Below, piece after piece: positions 23,541 through 31,871 of a stretch of 34,211 nt of DNA (positions are counted from its first letter, which is position 1; each line of letters starts with the position of its first letter). Source of the stretch: CAYORM01 sp964406375 (GTDB lineage Bacteria > Pseudomonadota > Alphaproteobacteria > DSM-16000 > Inquilinaceae); the NCBI GenBank assembly GCA_964406375.1, contig CAYORM010000029.1:1-34211 (forward strand). Reading direction: 5' to 3'. The notes under the pieces were generated by a model that did not search any database, had not been told where the DNA came from, and saw only the letters and a program-made list of their open reading frames with translations. Both the position numbers and the translations under genes were made by a program.

Positions 23541-24800
23541 TCACGCCGGCCGCACCAGCGCGTGCCGCTTCTTGCCCGCCGACAGCTTCACCGCGCCGTC
23601 CGCGCCGAGATCGGCGTCGGTCACCGGCCGTTCGGGATCCGTCGCCGCGACATCGTTCACCCGCGCGCCGCCCTGCTGGACGAGCCGCCGTGCCTCGCCA
23701 TTGGAGGCGGCGAGGCCGGCCCGCACCATCAGCCGGAAAAGCGGCAACCCGGCCGCGAGTTCATCCGCCGCGACCGTCACCGTCGGCAGGCCTTCGGCAT
23801 TGGCACCTTCCTCGAAGGTCCGGCGCGCCGTCTCGGCCGCGGCCAGGGCCGCCTCACGCCCATGCAGCAGTGCGGTGGCCTCTGTCGCGAGGACCTTCTT
23901 CGCCTCATTGATCTCCGAGCCGCCGAGCGCCGCCAGCCGGTCGATCTCGTCGAGCGGCAGCTCGGTGAACAGCTTGAGGAAGCGCGGCACGTCCGCATCC
24001 TCGGTATTGCGCCAGTACTGCCAGTACTCCCAGACCGGCAGACGGTCGGGTGAAAGCCATACCGCGCCGGCCGCCGTCTTGCCCATCTTGGCGCCCGAGG
24101 CGGTGGTCAGCAGTGGCGTGGTCAGGCCGAAGACCTCCCGACCGGCAATGCGGCGCGTCAGCTCCACCCCGTTGACGATGTTCCCCCACTGGTCCGACCC
24201 GCCCATCTGCAGCACGCAGTCATGGCGGCGCGACAGCTCGAGGAAATCGTACGCCTGGAGGATCATGTAGTTGAACTCGAGGAAGGTCAGCGGCTGCTCG
24301 CGCTCGAGCCGCAGCCTCACCGAGTCGAAGGTCAGCATCCGGTTGATCGTGAAATGGCGGCCGACATCCCGAAGGAAGGGGATGTAGTGCAGCGCGTCGA
24401 GCCAGGTCGCGTTGTTGGTCATGATCGCGCCGCCCTCCGGCCCGTCCTTCGAGAAGTCGAGGAAGGAATCGAAGGTCCGGCGGATGGCGGCGATATTGGC
24501 CGCGATGGTGGCATCGTCGAGCAGTCGCCGGCTCTCATCCTTGCCGGAGGGGTCACCCACCTTGGTCGTGCCGCCGCCCATCAGGGCGATCGCGCGATGG
24601 CCGGTCCGCTGCAGCCAGCGCAGCATCATGATCTGCACGAGATGGCCGACATGCAGGCTGTCGGCGGTCGCATCATAGCCGATATAGCCGGTGATCGGCC
24701 GCGAGGCGGCGAGGGCGTCCAGCGCCTCGGCATCGGTGCATTGATGAATGAAGCCACGCGCCTGAAGCGTGCTGAGGAATTCGGAGCGGAAGCTGGCCAT
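23541..24800 (-). CDS. tyrS: Tyrosyl-tRNA synthetase
   Basis: A 419-residue class I synthetase that charges tRNA-Tyr. The HIGH-like motif is in DSLHVGHLVQIMMLRWLQRT. The tyrosine pocket is in FNYMILQAYDF and MGGSDQWGNIVNGVELTRRI. The KMSKS-like loop is KMGKT (K238). The last ~65 residues are an S4-type RNA-binding domain (LMVRAGLAASNGEARRLVQQ, GGARVND). ATG 24800 fits the family start (MASFRSEFLSTLQARG); the Shine-Dalgarno is weak. It is divergent from the polysaccharide genes. Confidence 0.95.
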   Translation of the reverse strand: MASFRSEFLSTLQARGFIHQCTDAEALDALAASRPITGYIGYDATADSLHVGHLVQIMMLRWLQRTGHRAIALMGGGTTKVGDPSGKDESRRLLDDATIAANIAAIRRTFDSFLDFSKDGPEGGAIMTNNATWLDALHYIPFLRDVGRHFTINRMLTFDSVRLRLEREQPLTFLEFNYMILQAYDFLELSRRHDCVLQMGGSDQWGNIVNGVELTRRIAGREVFGLTTPLLTTASGAKMGKTAAGAVWLSPDRLPVWEYWQYWRNTEDADVPRFLKLFTELPLDEIDRLAALGGSEINEAKKVLATEATALLHGREAALAAAETARRTFEEGANAEGLPTVTVAADELAAGLPLFRLMVRAGLAASNGEARRLVQQGGARVNDVAATDPERPVTDADLGADGAVKLSAGKKRHALVRPA

Positions 24801-24899
24801 GGATTGTCTTCGGATCGCCCGCGCGAGGGGAGGCGTTGACGTAGCACGGCGGCGCGACGGGCTCAAACCACGGGCGCATCAGGTGGTCCGAACGGGTAC

Positions 24900-25020
24900 G
24901 GGATCCGGCGATGATCGAAAGAAGTTGATGCAAAAGAATATTAAGCCAGTACATTAACAACTAGCAACATGACGCTGGCAAAGCAGGCATCTAGTGTGCC
25001 TCAGCTGACTGTCCGTAAAT
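24900..25020 (+). promoter_or_regulatory. AT-rich divergent promoter region before the UDP-sugar dehydrogenase
   Basis: This is the most AT-rich patch I notice in the window (for example AAAGAATATTAAG near 24933 and TACATTAACAAC near 24950). It probably carries the promoter of the surface-polysaccharide genes. I cannot place a convincing -35/-10 pair with standard spacing. Confidence 0.35.
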
Positions 25021-25024
25021 ATGC

Positions 25025-26476
25025 GTGGATGTTGCTGTGAATCAGCTCTTCAGCCTCGTGCCGGGTCAACGGATCACCCCGGCACTGTTCGACAGCAATC
25101 CGCGGGGGCCGGCGCTCCGCGGCGCCTTCACCGACATCGCCGAGGACCGGCCCGCCTGTCTGAAGACCGCACTGGCGCAGCGGCTCGCCGATCGTGCCGC
25201 GGTCGTGGGCGTCGTCGGCCTCGGCTATGTCGGCCTGCCGCTTCTGACCGCCATCGGCGCCGCCGGGTTCCCGGTACGCGGGATCGACAGCGATCCCGCG
25301 CGCGCGGCGCTCGTCGGTCGCGGCGAGACGGGCATGGCCCATCTCGATGCCCGGGCCCTGCGGGAGCTGCTCGGCAGCGGCCGTGCCGCCGTCTCGGCCG
25401 ATTACGCCATGCTCGGGGAATGCGATGTCGTCATCCTCTGCGTGCCGACACCGTTGACCCGGCATCGCGAGCCGGACCTGTCCGCCATCATCGCCGCGTC
25501 GAACGGGGTCGCCGCCCGGCTGCGGCCCGGGCAGCTGGTACTCGTCGAGTCGACGACCTATCCCGGGACGACGCGCGAGGTGGTCGCGCCGATCCTGGAG
25601 ACGAGCGGCCTTGTGAGCGGCCGCGACTTCTTCCTCGGCTATTCCCCGGAGCGGGAGGATCCGGGCAACCGCCGCTTCCGTTCCACCGAGGTGCCGAAGC
25701 TCGTCGCCGGTGACGGGGCTGCGGCGCTCGACCTCGCTCTGGCCTTCTACGGCGCCGTGTTCAGCCGCACGGTCGCGCTCTCGACGCCTGACGCGGCCGA
25801 AGCGACCAAGTTGCTCGAGAACATCTTCCGTTCGGTGAACATCGCCCTCGTCAACGAGCTGAAGATCGTCTTCTCGCGGATGGGCATCGACATCTGGGAG
25901 GTGATCGAGGCGGCTCGCACCAAGCCCTTCGGTTACATGGCCTTCTATCCGGGGCCGGGGCTCGGCGGGCACTGCATCCCGATCGATCCATTCTACCTGA
26001 CCTGGAAGGCCCGCGAATACGGCATCCACACCCGGTTCATCGAGCTTGCCGGCGAGATCAATTCCGGCATGCCGCACTATGTCGTCGGTACGCTGGCGCG
26101 GGCGCTGAACAGTCGCCAGCGCAGCGTTGCGGGCGCGCGCATCCTGCTGATGGGCGTCGCCTACAAAAAGAACCTGTCAGATGTCCGCGAGAGCCCGGCG
26201 CTGCGAATCTGGGAGGAGCTCGAGCAGCTCGGCGCGGAGGTCGCGTTCCACGACCCCTTCGTCGCGGAGATCACCGATCGCCAGCATCCGACCCTGACCG
26301 GCCGACGCTCCATCGCCTGGGGGCCGTCCACCCCTGCCCATTACGACGCGGTGCTGATCTGCGTCGATCATGACGGCGTCGACTACGAGCAGATCGCGCG
26401 CCAGGCGGCTGTGATCGTCGATACCCGCAACGTCATGGCGAAGCTGCCGGTGGCGGGGCTGCTCGTCGCCTCCTGA
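25025..26476 (+). CDS. Nucleotide-sugar dehydrogenase (WbpA/UDP-GlcNAc 6-dehydrogenase-like)
   Basis: A ~483-residue NAD-dependent four-electron dehydrogenase that turns a UDP-hexose or UDP-HexNAc into the uronic acid for surface polysaccharide. The Rossmann loop is GVVGLGYVGLPLL. The catalytic C317 lies in GLGGHCIPIDPFYLTWKA, a pattern more typical of UDP-GlcNAc dehydrogenases (WbpA) than of UDP-glucose dehydrogenase. The C-terminal LLMGVAYKKNLSDVRESPAL is the family marker. The N-terminus is ~45 residues longer than usual and no Shine-Dalgarno precedes GTG 25025, so the start is uncertain. The GT2 gene follows 40 bases later. Confidence 0.88.
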   Translation: MDVAVNQLFSLVPGQRITPALFDSNPRGPALRGAFTDIAEDRPACLKTALAQRLADRAAVVGVVGLGYVGLPLLTAIGAAGFPVRGIDSDPARAALVGRGETGMAHLDARALRELLGSGRAAVSADYAMLGECDVVILCVPTPLTRHREPDLSAIIAASNGVAARLRPGQLVLVESTTYPGTTREVVAPILETSGLVSGRDFFLGYSPEREDPGNRRFRSTEVPKLVAGDGAAALDLALAFYGAVFSRTVALSTPDAAEATKLLENIFRSVNIALVNELKIVFSRMGIDIWEVIEAARTKPFGYMAFYPGPGLGGHCIPIDPFYLTWKAREYGIHTRFIELAGEINSGMPHYVVGTLARALNSRQRSVAGARILLMGVAYKKNLSDVRESPALRIWEELEQLGAEVAFHDPFVAEITDRQHPTLTGRRSIAWGPSTPAHYDAVLICVDHDGVDYEQIARQAAVIVDTRNVMAKLPVAGLLVAS

Positions 26477-26516
26477 CGGCCTGACCGCGTCCTTGGAAGG
26501 TTCCACGGAGGACCGC

Positions 26517-28526
26517 GTGCACATCCATCGTCCCAGCCCGAACGGCCATGCCCCGGCAGACCGGCAGCCAGCCTGGGCGGCGCCTGCCGACGGTCGTGCC
26601 GATGGCGCCGGCGAGGCGGAGCTGCGAGCAGCGCTCGATCGTGCGGATCAGTTGGCGCGCCGCTACCTGCTGCAGCGTGACGGTCTGGTCGAACGGTTGT
26701 CGGCCGTGACCGCCGAACGGAATGCGGCGGAGGAAACGGTGCGCGAATTGCTGCGCATGGTCGCCTGTCTCCAGCTCCGCGAACGCCGGGCCCTCGAGGA
26801 CATCCGACGGCTCGGCCGTACATCACCGATCCTGCGTTCGCGCACCCTGGCGCGGTGGCGACGATCCCTCGACAAGCGGATCGGCCGGCTGAAGGGGCGG
26901 CTCGCCGCGGCACGGCAGGTGGGGCCGGAGGTCGCAGCACCGCCGTCGGCGATCGACCCGCTCTCGGCTGCGGCGCCGGAAGGGCTGCTCATTCTGCGCT
27001 CGGCTTGGCAGCAGGTGGTGCTGATGACAGGTCCGGCCGATTGGGAGGTCTGGGCGCGGCCGCTTGCCGCCGGTGGGCGGATCGGCATCGAACTCGACCT
27101 TCCGGCATCGCACTGCCCGGCCGAAGAGCGGGCGGTGCGGCAATTGGAGCTGACGACGAACGAGCCGGTCTGCCTGATCGCCGGCAGGGGGGCTGGAACC
27201 GACACCGTCGCGGGCGGGGCATCACCGGCCGGGAGTGTCGCTTTCGCCCTTCGTAGATGCGCCGGCACGCCGCCTGGACTCCTGCAGCTCGAGTTGCGGC
27301 TGGCCGGGGCGGGCGAGGCGCCGGGTATCCCCACCGGGTGGCGGCGCGCCGGTCTCTTCGGCCGCGCCGCCGGGGAAGGGCAGGCAGCTCACGCGGTGTG
27401 GCGGGCCGATGCGATGATCCGTGACGGGCGGGTCGCGGAGGGGCTCGCCTATGCCGAGGCGCATGCGACACCGATCGAGCGGCCCGCGATCGCGATCCTG
27501 CGCGCCAATCTGGTGCGGGCGGATGACGCGGCTTGGCTCGCCCATCTCAACGAGTACGTGGCCACCTTCGGGATCGCACCGATCACCCTCGAGCCGGACG
27601 GTCCGACGCGGTTCCATCGGCTCGCCACGGTGCCGGTGCCGCCGGTCGAGACCGGTCCGCTCGTCAGCGTCATCATGCCCGCCTTCAACGCGGAGCGGAC
27701 GCTGGCCAAGGCGGCGCGATCGATCCTCGATCAGAGCTGGCGCCCCATAGAGCTGATCATCATCGACGACGCCAGTGAGGACGGCACCTGGGCCGTGGCC
27801 TGCGACCTCGCCGCGGCGGATGCGCGGGTGCGGCTGCTGAGGAACCCGGTGAATGTCGGCCCCTATGTCTCGAAAAACGTAGCACTCCAGATCGCGCGCG
27901 GCCACTATCTGACCGGCCATGATGCCGATGATTGGGCGCATCCCCAGCGGATCGAGCGGCACGTGGCGGCGATGCGGGCCGAGGCCGGCCGGGTGGTTGC
28001 CTCGACCACGCGGATGCTGCGGATGACAGAGGCGGGCGCCTTCTCGAGCATCGCGCGCATCAGCCGGGTCTGTGACGATGGCGTGCTGCGCGACGCCTCG
28101 ATTTCCTGCTTGGTCGAGACAGAGACGCTGCGGACCGTCTTCGGCGGGTGGGACTGCGTGCGGTTCGGTGCCGACAGCGAGCTGATCGGGCGGCTCGCGC
28201 GGGTGCTCGGTGACGGGTTCCGCAACTATCGCCAGCTCGGCATGCTCTGCCTCGACCTGCCGGAGAGCCTGACCAACGATCCGCTGCACGGCATCTCGAA
28301 GCTGCTCGGCGTATCCGAGACGCGCCGCGCCTATCGTGCGCAATGGGAGCACTGGCAGGAGGGGGTAGATCCCGGGACGGCCCGGCTGGACTTCCCGCCG
28401 CGTGAGCGCCTGTTCGCGGCGCCTGCCGTCGCCCTCGTGCCGCCTGAAGCGATCCAGGCGGCGCTCGACGCCGCCATCGCCCAGCAGGGCCCGGCGGCGC
28501 GGGCCTGTGTCGCCGAGAGAGCATAG
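26517..28526 (+). CDS. GT2 glycosyltransferase with long N-terminal extension
   Basis: A 669-residue protein. Residues ~35-100 look coiled-coil (LRAALDRADQLARRYLLQRD, VERLSAVTAERNAAEETVRE). Roughly 110-370 is an unrecognised region. The GT2 domain follows with VSVIMPAFNAERTLAKAARS, IIIDDASEDGTW and the donor-site GHDADDWAHPQRIERH. It probably adds a sugar during capsule, O-antigen or exopolysaccharide synthesis, using the product of the upstream dehydrogenase or a related nucleotide sugar. GTG 26517 is chosen over TTG 26493 because GGAGGACC lies just before it. It has no membrane helix, so it may dock peripherally. Confidence 0.82.
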   Translation: MHIHRPSPNGHAPADRQPAWAAPADGRADGAGEAELRAALDRADQLARRYLLQRDGLVERLSAVTAERNAAEETVRELLRMVACLQLRERRALEDIRRLGRTSPILRSRTLARWRRSLDKRIGRLKGRLAAARQVGPEVAAPPSAIDPLSAAAPEGLLILRSAWQQVVLMTGPADWEVWARPLAAGGRIGIELDLPASHCPAEERAVRQLELTTNEPVCLIAGRGAGTDTVAGGASPAGSVAFALRRCAGTPPGLLQLELRLAGAGEAPGIPTGWRRAGLFGRAAGEGQAAHAVWRADAMIRDGRVAEGLAYAEAHATPIERPAIAILRANLVRADDAAWLAHLNEYVATFGIAPITLEPDGPTRFHRLATVPVPPVETGPLVSVIMPAFNAERTLAKAARSILDQSWRPIELIIIDDASEDGTWAVACDLAAADARVRLLRNPVNVGPYVSKNVALQIARGHYLTGHDADDWAHPQRIERHVAAMRAEAGRVVASTTRMLRMTEAGAFSSIARISRVCDDGVLRDASISCLVETETLRTVFGGWDCVRFGADSELIGRLARVLGDGFRNYRQLGMLCLDLPESLTNDPLHGISKLLGVSETRRAYRAQWEHWQEGVDPGTARLDFPPRERLFAAPAVALVPPEAIQAALDAAIAQQGPAARACVAERA

Positions 28527-28578
28527 CGGGAGCGGCCGAAGCGGTGTTACCCGGACCGGCCAGCACCCCGCGAGGCCA

Positions 28579-29751
28579 ATGATGAGCCAGCCCGACCGCG
28601 CCGATGCGCCGCAGCGTGCCCTCCGCACCCTGGCGGCGCAGGGACTCGCCCCGGTCGATCGTGAGACCCGCGCGATCATACCGCCGATCCATCTCGCCAG
28701 CACCTTCCAGCGCGATCCCGACGGCGGCTACGCCTCCGGCCGTGCCTATGGCCGTGCCGACAATCCGAGCTACGACCCGCCGGAAGCGATGCTCGCAGCG
28801 CTCGAGGGCGGGGCGGGGGCGATGTTGTTCGGCTCCGGGATGGCCGCGGCGACGGCGGTGATCATGGCGATGCCGGCCGGCAGCCGCATCGCTGTGCCGG
28901 CGGTGATGTATTGGGGATTTCGTCGCTGGCTCGGCAGCTTTGCGCGGGAATGGGGGTACGGCATCGACGTCTATGACAATGCCTCGCCCGAAGCGCTCGC
29001 CGCCGCGGTGCGGCCGGGGCAGACCGCCCTCGTCTGGGCCGAGACACCGGCCAATCCGCTCTGGTCGGTGACCGATATCGCCAGGGCGGCCGAGATCGCC
29101 CATGCGGCAGGGGCGGTGCTGGCCGTCGATAATACGGTCGCGACGCCGGTGCTCACCCGACCGATCGCGCTTGGTGCCGATCTCGTGATGCATTCCGCGT
29201 CAAAATACCTCAACGGCCATTCCGACGTGATCGCGGGGGCGCTGGTCACCGCCCGTCGCGATGCGCTGTGGGACCGCATCGGCGCGTTGCGCTCGGGCCT
29301 CGGCGGCATCCCGGGCCCGGTCGAGGCTTGGCTGCTGGCGCGCGGCATGCGCACGCTGGTCCTGCGGGTGGAGGCGGCCTGCCGGACGGCGCAGGAACTC
29401 GCCACGCGCCTTGCCGACCATCCGGCGGTAGCCGCGGTCCTCTATCCGGGATTGCCGGATGCACCCGGCCATGCCGTCGCCGCCCGCCAGATGCGTGGCG
29501 GCTTCGGCGGCATGCTGTCGATCCGGCTGAAGGGCGGTGCCGCGGCAGCCGTCGCCACAGCCGCCGCGGTAGAGGTCTGGATGCGTGCCACCTCGCTGGG
29601 CGGCGTCGAGAGCCTGATCGAGCACCGCGCCTCGATCGAAGGACCCGACAGTCCGGTGCCGGACGATCTCCTGCGGCTGTCCGTGGGGATCGAGGCCGTC
29701 GAGGATCTCTGGTCCGATCTCGACAGGGCGATGCGCCTCGCGACCGGGTGA
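28579..29751 (+). CDS. metC: Cystathionine beta-lyase-type PLP enzyme
   Basis: A 390-residue Cys/Met-metabolism PLP enzyme. Marks include the opening TRAIIPPIHLASTFQ, YGRADNPSYDPPEAMLAALE, the PLP-binding K209 in HSASKYLNGHSDVIAG, and SLGGVESLIEHRAS near the C-terminus. MetC-type enzymes cleave cystathionine to homocysteine, pyruvate and ammonia. Other members of this family (MetB, MetZ, MegL) share the fold, so the reaction is probable, not certain. ATG 28579 is 3 bases ahead of a second ATG. It is convergent with the alpha/beta hydrolase and near cysE, giving a local sulfur theme. Confidence 0.84.
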   Translation: MMSQPDRADAPQRALRTLAAQGLAPVDRETRAIIPPIHLASTFQRDPDGGYASGRAYGRADNPSYDPPEAMLAALEGGAGAMLFGSGMAAATAVIMAMPAGSRIAVPAVMYWGFRRWLGSFAREWGYGIDVYDNASPEALAAAVRPGQTALVWAETPANPLWSVTDIARAAEIAHAAGAVLAVDNTVATPVLTRPIALGADLVMHSASKYLNGHSDVIAGALVTARRDALWDRIGALRSGLGGIPGPVEAWLLARGMRTLVLRVEAACRTAQELATRLADHPAVAAVLYPGLPDAPGHAVAARQMRGGFGGMLSIRLKGGAAAAVATAAAVEVWMRATSLGGVESLIEHRASIEGPDSPVPDDLLRLSVGIEAVEDLWSDLDRAMRLATG

Positions 29752-29758
29752 CGGCGGT

Positions 29759-30424
29759 TCAGCCGGCGACCCGTTGCGCCGAGCGCTGGGCCACCGCCGG
29801 GCCGAGATAGTCGTCGAGATGGCCCGCCAGCACGTCCATATGCGCCGAGAAGAAGTGGTTGGCGCCGGGGATCACGCGGTAGTCGATCTTGATGTCACGC
29901 TGCTGTGACAGCTTGTTGACCAGCTTCTGCACCGATTCCTGCGGGACGATGTCGTCCTTGTCGCCCTGGACGATCAGGCCGGAGGCCGGGCAGGGGGCAA
30001 GGAAGCTGAAATCGTACATGTTGGCCGGCGGCGCGATCGAGACGAAGCCGTCGATCTCCGGCCGGCGCATCAAGAGCTGCATGCCGATCCAGGCACCGAA
30101 GGAGAAGCCGGCCACCCAGCATTGCTCGGCATTCGGGTTGTAGGTCTGCATCCAGTCCAGTGCCGAGGCCGCATCCGACAGCTCGCCCTCGCCGCGGTCA
30201 TAGACGCCCTGGCTGCGCCCGACGCCCCGGAAGTTGAAGCGCAGGACGGTGAAGTCGAGCTTCCGGAACGCCTGATACAGGGCATAGACGATCTTGTTAT
30301 TCATCGTCCCGCCATGCTGCGGGTGCGGGTGCAAGAGCAGGGCGATGGGGGCGTTGGGCCGCTTGGCCGGGTGGTAGCGACCCTCGAGGCGGCCTTCCGG
30401 CCCGTTGAAAATGACTTCCGGCAT
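29759..30424 (-). CDS. Alpha/beta hydrolase (COG2945-like)
   Basis: A 221-residue hydrolase of the short alpha/beta type. The opening PEVIFNGPEGRLEGRYHPA is followed by ALLLHPHPQHGGTMNNKIVY. The nucleophile elbow is GFSFGAW, the acid lies in VQGDKDDIVP and the histidine in IPGANHFFSAH. The pattern FNFRGVGRSQG is typical of this conserved group. The physiological substrate is unknown. ATG 30424 fits the family start, with GCGGAGCG upstream; longer frames are less likely. It is divergent from cysE, and the shared 184-bp gap carries the IscR-type box. Confidence 0.84.
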   Translation of the reverse strand: MPEVIFNGPEGRLEGRYHPAKRPNAPIALLLHPHPQHGGTMNNKIVYALYQAFRKLDFTVLRFNFRGVGRSQGVYDRGEGELSDAASALDWMQTYNPNAEQCWVAGFSFGAWIGMQLLMRRPEIDGFVSIAPPANMYDFSFLAPCPASGLIVQGDKDDIVPQESVQKLVNKLSQQRDIKIDYRVIPGANHFFSAHMDVLAGHLDDYLGPAVAQRSAQRVAG

Positions 30425-30512
30425 GGATGTGACGCGCTCCGCTGACCCAATCCCGCGCCCGCCACACCACCGCGGGGGCCGCAATGCCGCCCCTCGCCGC
30501 GCCAGGGTCGGA

Positions 30513-30544
30513 ATACTTGACCCCGCGAGTCGGGCAAATATATG
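30513..30544 (+). promoter_or_regulatory. IscR type 1-like box overlapping the likely cysE promoter
   Basis: ATACTTGAC (30513-30521), six bases, then AGTCGGG (30528-30534) matches both half-sites of the E. coli IscR type 1 motif (ATAsyyGAC, six bases, AGTCrrs) with the correct spacing. TTGACC (30517-30522), 16 bases, then TATATG (30539-30544) forms a plausible promoter that the box overlaps. It would let holo-IscR repress the operon, including its own gene. The consensus is from memory of E. coli work. Confidence 0.6.
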
Positions 30545-30608
30545 TAGCGGATCGCGCCCGTGGCGGCCGTGTGGCCGGCGGGATGGGTATATCATCGGGG
30601 TGGGTCGC

Positions 30609-31358
30609 GTGTTCAAGCATCTTCGCGAGGACATCGACAGCGTGATGCAGCGGGACCCGGCCGCGAAGTCGCGTCTTTCGGTCATGCTGACCTATCCCGG
30701 GCTGCACGCGCTGCTCGTCTACCGCGTCGCGCATGCCGCCTGGATCCGAGGCTGGCGGACCTTCGCGCTGTGGCTTTCCTATGTCGCGCGCATGGTCACG
30801 GGCATCGAGATCCATCCCGGAGCGGTCATCGGCCGGCGGTTCTTCATCGACCATGGTACCGGCGTCGTCATCGGCGAGACCGCCGAGATCGGCGATGACG
30901 TCACCCTCTATCAGGGTGTCACGCTCGGCGGCACCTCGCTCAATCCCGGCAAGCGCCACCCGACCCTCGAGGACGGCGTGATCGTCGGCGCCGGGGCCAA
31001 GATCCTCGGGCCGTTCACGGTCGGCGCCCATGCCCGTATCGGCTCGAATGCCGTTGTGGTGAAGGCGGTGCCGCCCGGCGCCACGATGGTCGGTATCCCG
31101 GCCAAGCCGCTCGCGACCAAGGCGGAGGACCGCAGCTTCGTCCAGTACGGCACCGGCGGCGGCCAGTTCGACGATCCGCTCGCGGCGTTGGTCCGCCAGA
31201 CACAGGACGAGATGCGCCGCATGAAGGCCCGGATCGAGGAGCTCGAGCAGCAGCTCTCGCAGGCACGTGCCGAGGCCGGCGACCGGCCGCCCGCGGTCGG
31301 GGATGCCGGCACCGCCGCCTCTCCCGACGGGCCGCCGGCCGTCGCCGGTCGCTGCTGA
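30609..31358 (+). CDS. cysE: Serine O-acetyltransferase (CysE)
   Basis: A 249-residue enzyme that makes O-acetylserine from serine and acetyl-CoA, the first committed step of cysteine synthesis. An N-terminal helical domain (FKHLREDIDSVMQRDPAAKS, YPGLHALLVYRVAH) leads into left-handed hexapeptide repeats (IEIHPGAVIGRRFFIDHGTG, VVIGETAEIGDDVTLYQG, VTLGGTSLNPGKRHP). The tail is longer than usual and helical (MRRMKARIEELEQQLSQ), then disordered. GTG 30609 is preferred (GGGGTGGG just upstream, family start MF-type); GTG 30600 is the alternative. It is first in the cysE-iscR-desulfurase-fdx-sufB row, so it probably supplies cysteine to the desulfurase. Confidence 0.93.
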   Translation: MFKHLREDIDSVMQRDPAAKSRLSVMLTYPGLHALLVYRVAHAAWIRGWRTFALWLSYVARMVTGIEIHPGAVIGRRFFIDHGTGVVIGETAEIGDDVTLYQGVTLGGTSLNPGKRHPTLEDGVIVGAGAKILGPFTVGAHARIGSNAVVVKAVPPGATMVGIPAKPLATKAEDRSFVQYGTGGGQFDDPLAALVRQTQDEMRRMKARIEELEQQLSQARAEAGDRPPAVGDAGTAASPDGPPAVAGRC

Positions 31359-31371
31359 AGGACGGCGCGGA

Positions 31372-31845
31372 ATGCGGCTCGGCACGAAAGGTCGCTACGC
31401 GGTGATGGCGGTGGTGGATCTTGCGTGCAATTCCGGTGGTGCACCGGTGACCCTCGCCGATATCGCGCAGCGCCAGGACATCTCGCTTCCCTATCTCGAG
31501 CAGCTCTTCGCCAAGCTCCGGCGCTCGGGCATCGTGCGCAGCGTGCGCGGGCCGGGCGGCGGCTATCTGCTGTGCCGGCCAATGGATCACATCGCCGTCG
31601 CCGAGATCGTCGCCGCGGTCGATGAGCCGATCCAGGCCACCCGCTGCAGCCAGACGAGCACCGATGGCTGCCGGTCCGACCGCACCCGCTGCCTGACCCA
31701 TGATCTGTGGGAGGCGCTGGGCGACAACATCCAGAGCTTCCTCGCCTCGGTCAGCGTCGGCGACATCGTGCATCGGCGGATCCGGCCGGCGCCGCTGCCG
31801 GGCGTCATCTCGATCCCGGAGCCGCTGCGCCCGGTCGCCGAATGA
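31372..31845 (+). CDS. iscR: Rrf2-family Fe-S sensor regulator IscR
   Basis: A 157-residue winged-helix repressor. The DNA-binding start MRLGTKGRYAVMAVVDLA and the wing KLRRSGIVRSVRGPGGGYLL are typical of IscR. The [2Fe-2S] ligands are C92, C100, C107 and H110 (C-x7-C-x6-C-x2-H), spaced slightly wider than in E. coli (x5, x5, x2). Holo-IscR would bind the type 1 box in front of cysE. GAAGGACGGCGCGGA precedes ATG 31372, 13 bases after cysE. Confidence 0.93.
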   Translation: MRLGTKGRYAVMAVVDLACNSGGAPVTLADIAQRQDISLPYLEQLFAKLRRSGIVRSVRGPGGGYLLCRPMDHIAVAEIVAAVDEPIQATRCSQTSTDGCRSDRTRCLTHDLWEALGDNIQSFLASVSVGDIVHRRIRPAPLPGVISIPEPLRPVAE

Positions 31846-31871
31846 GGCCGGCCGCCGGCGGATTGGGGCCG

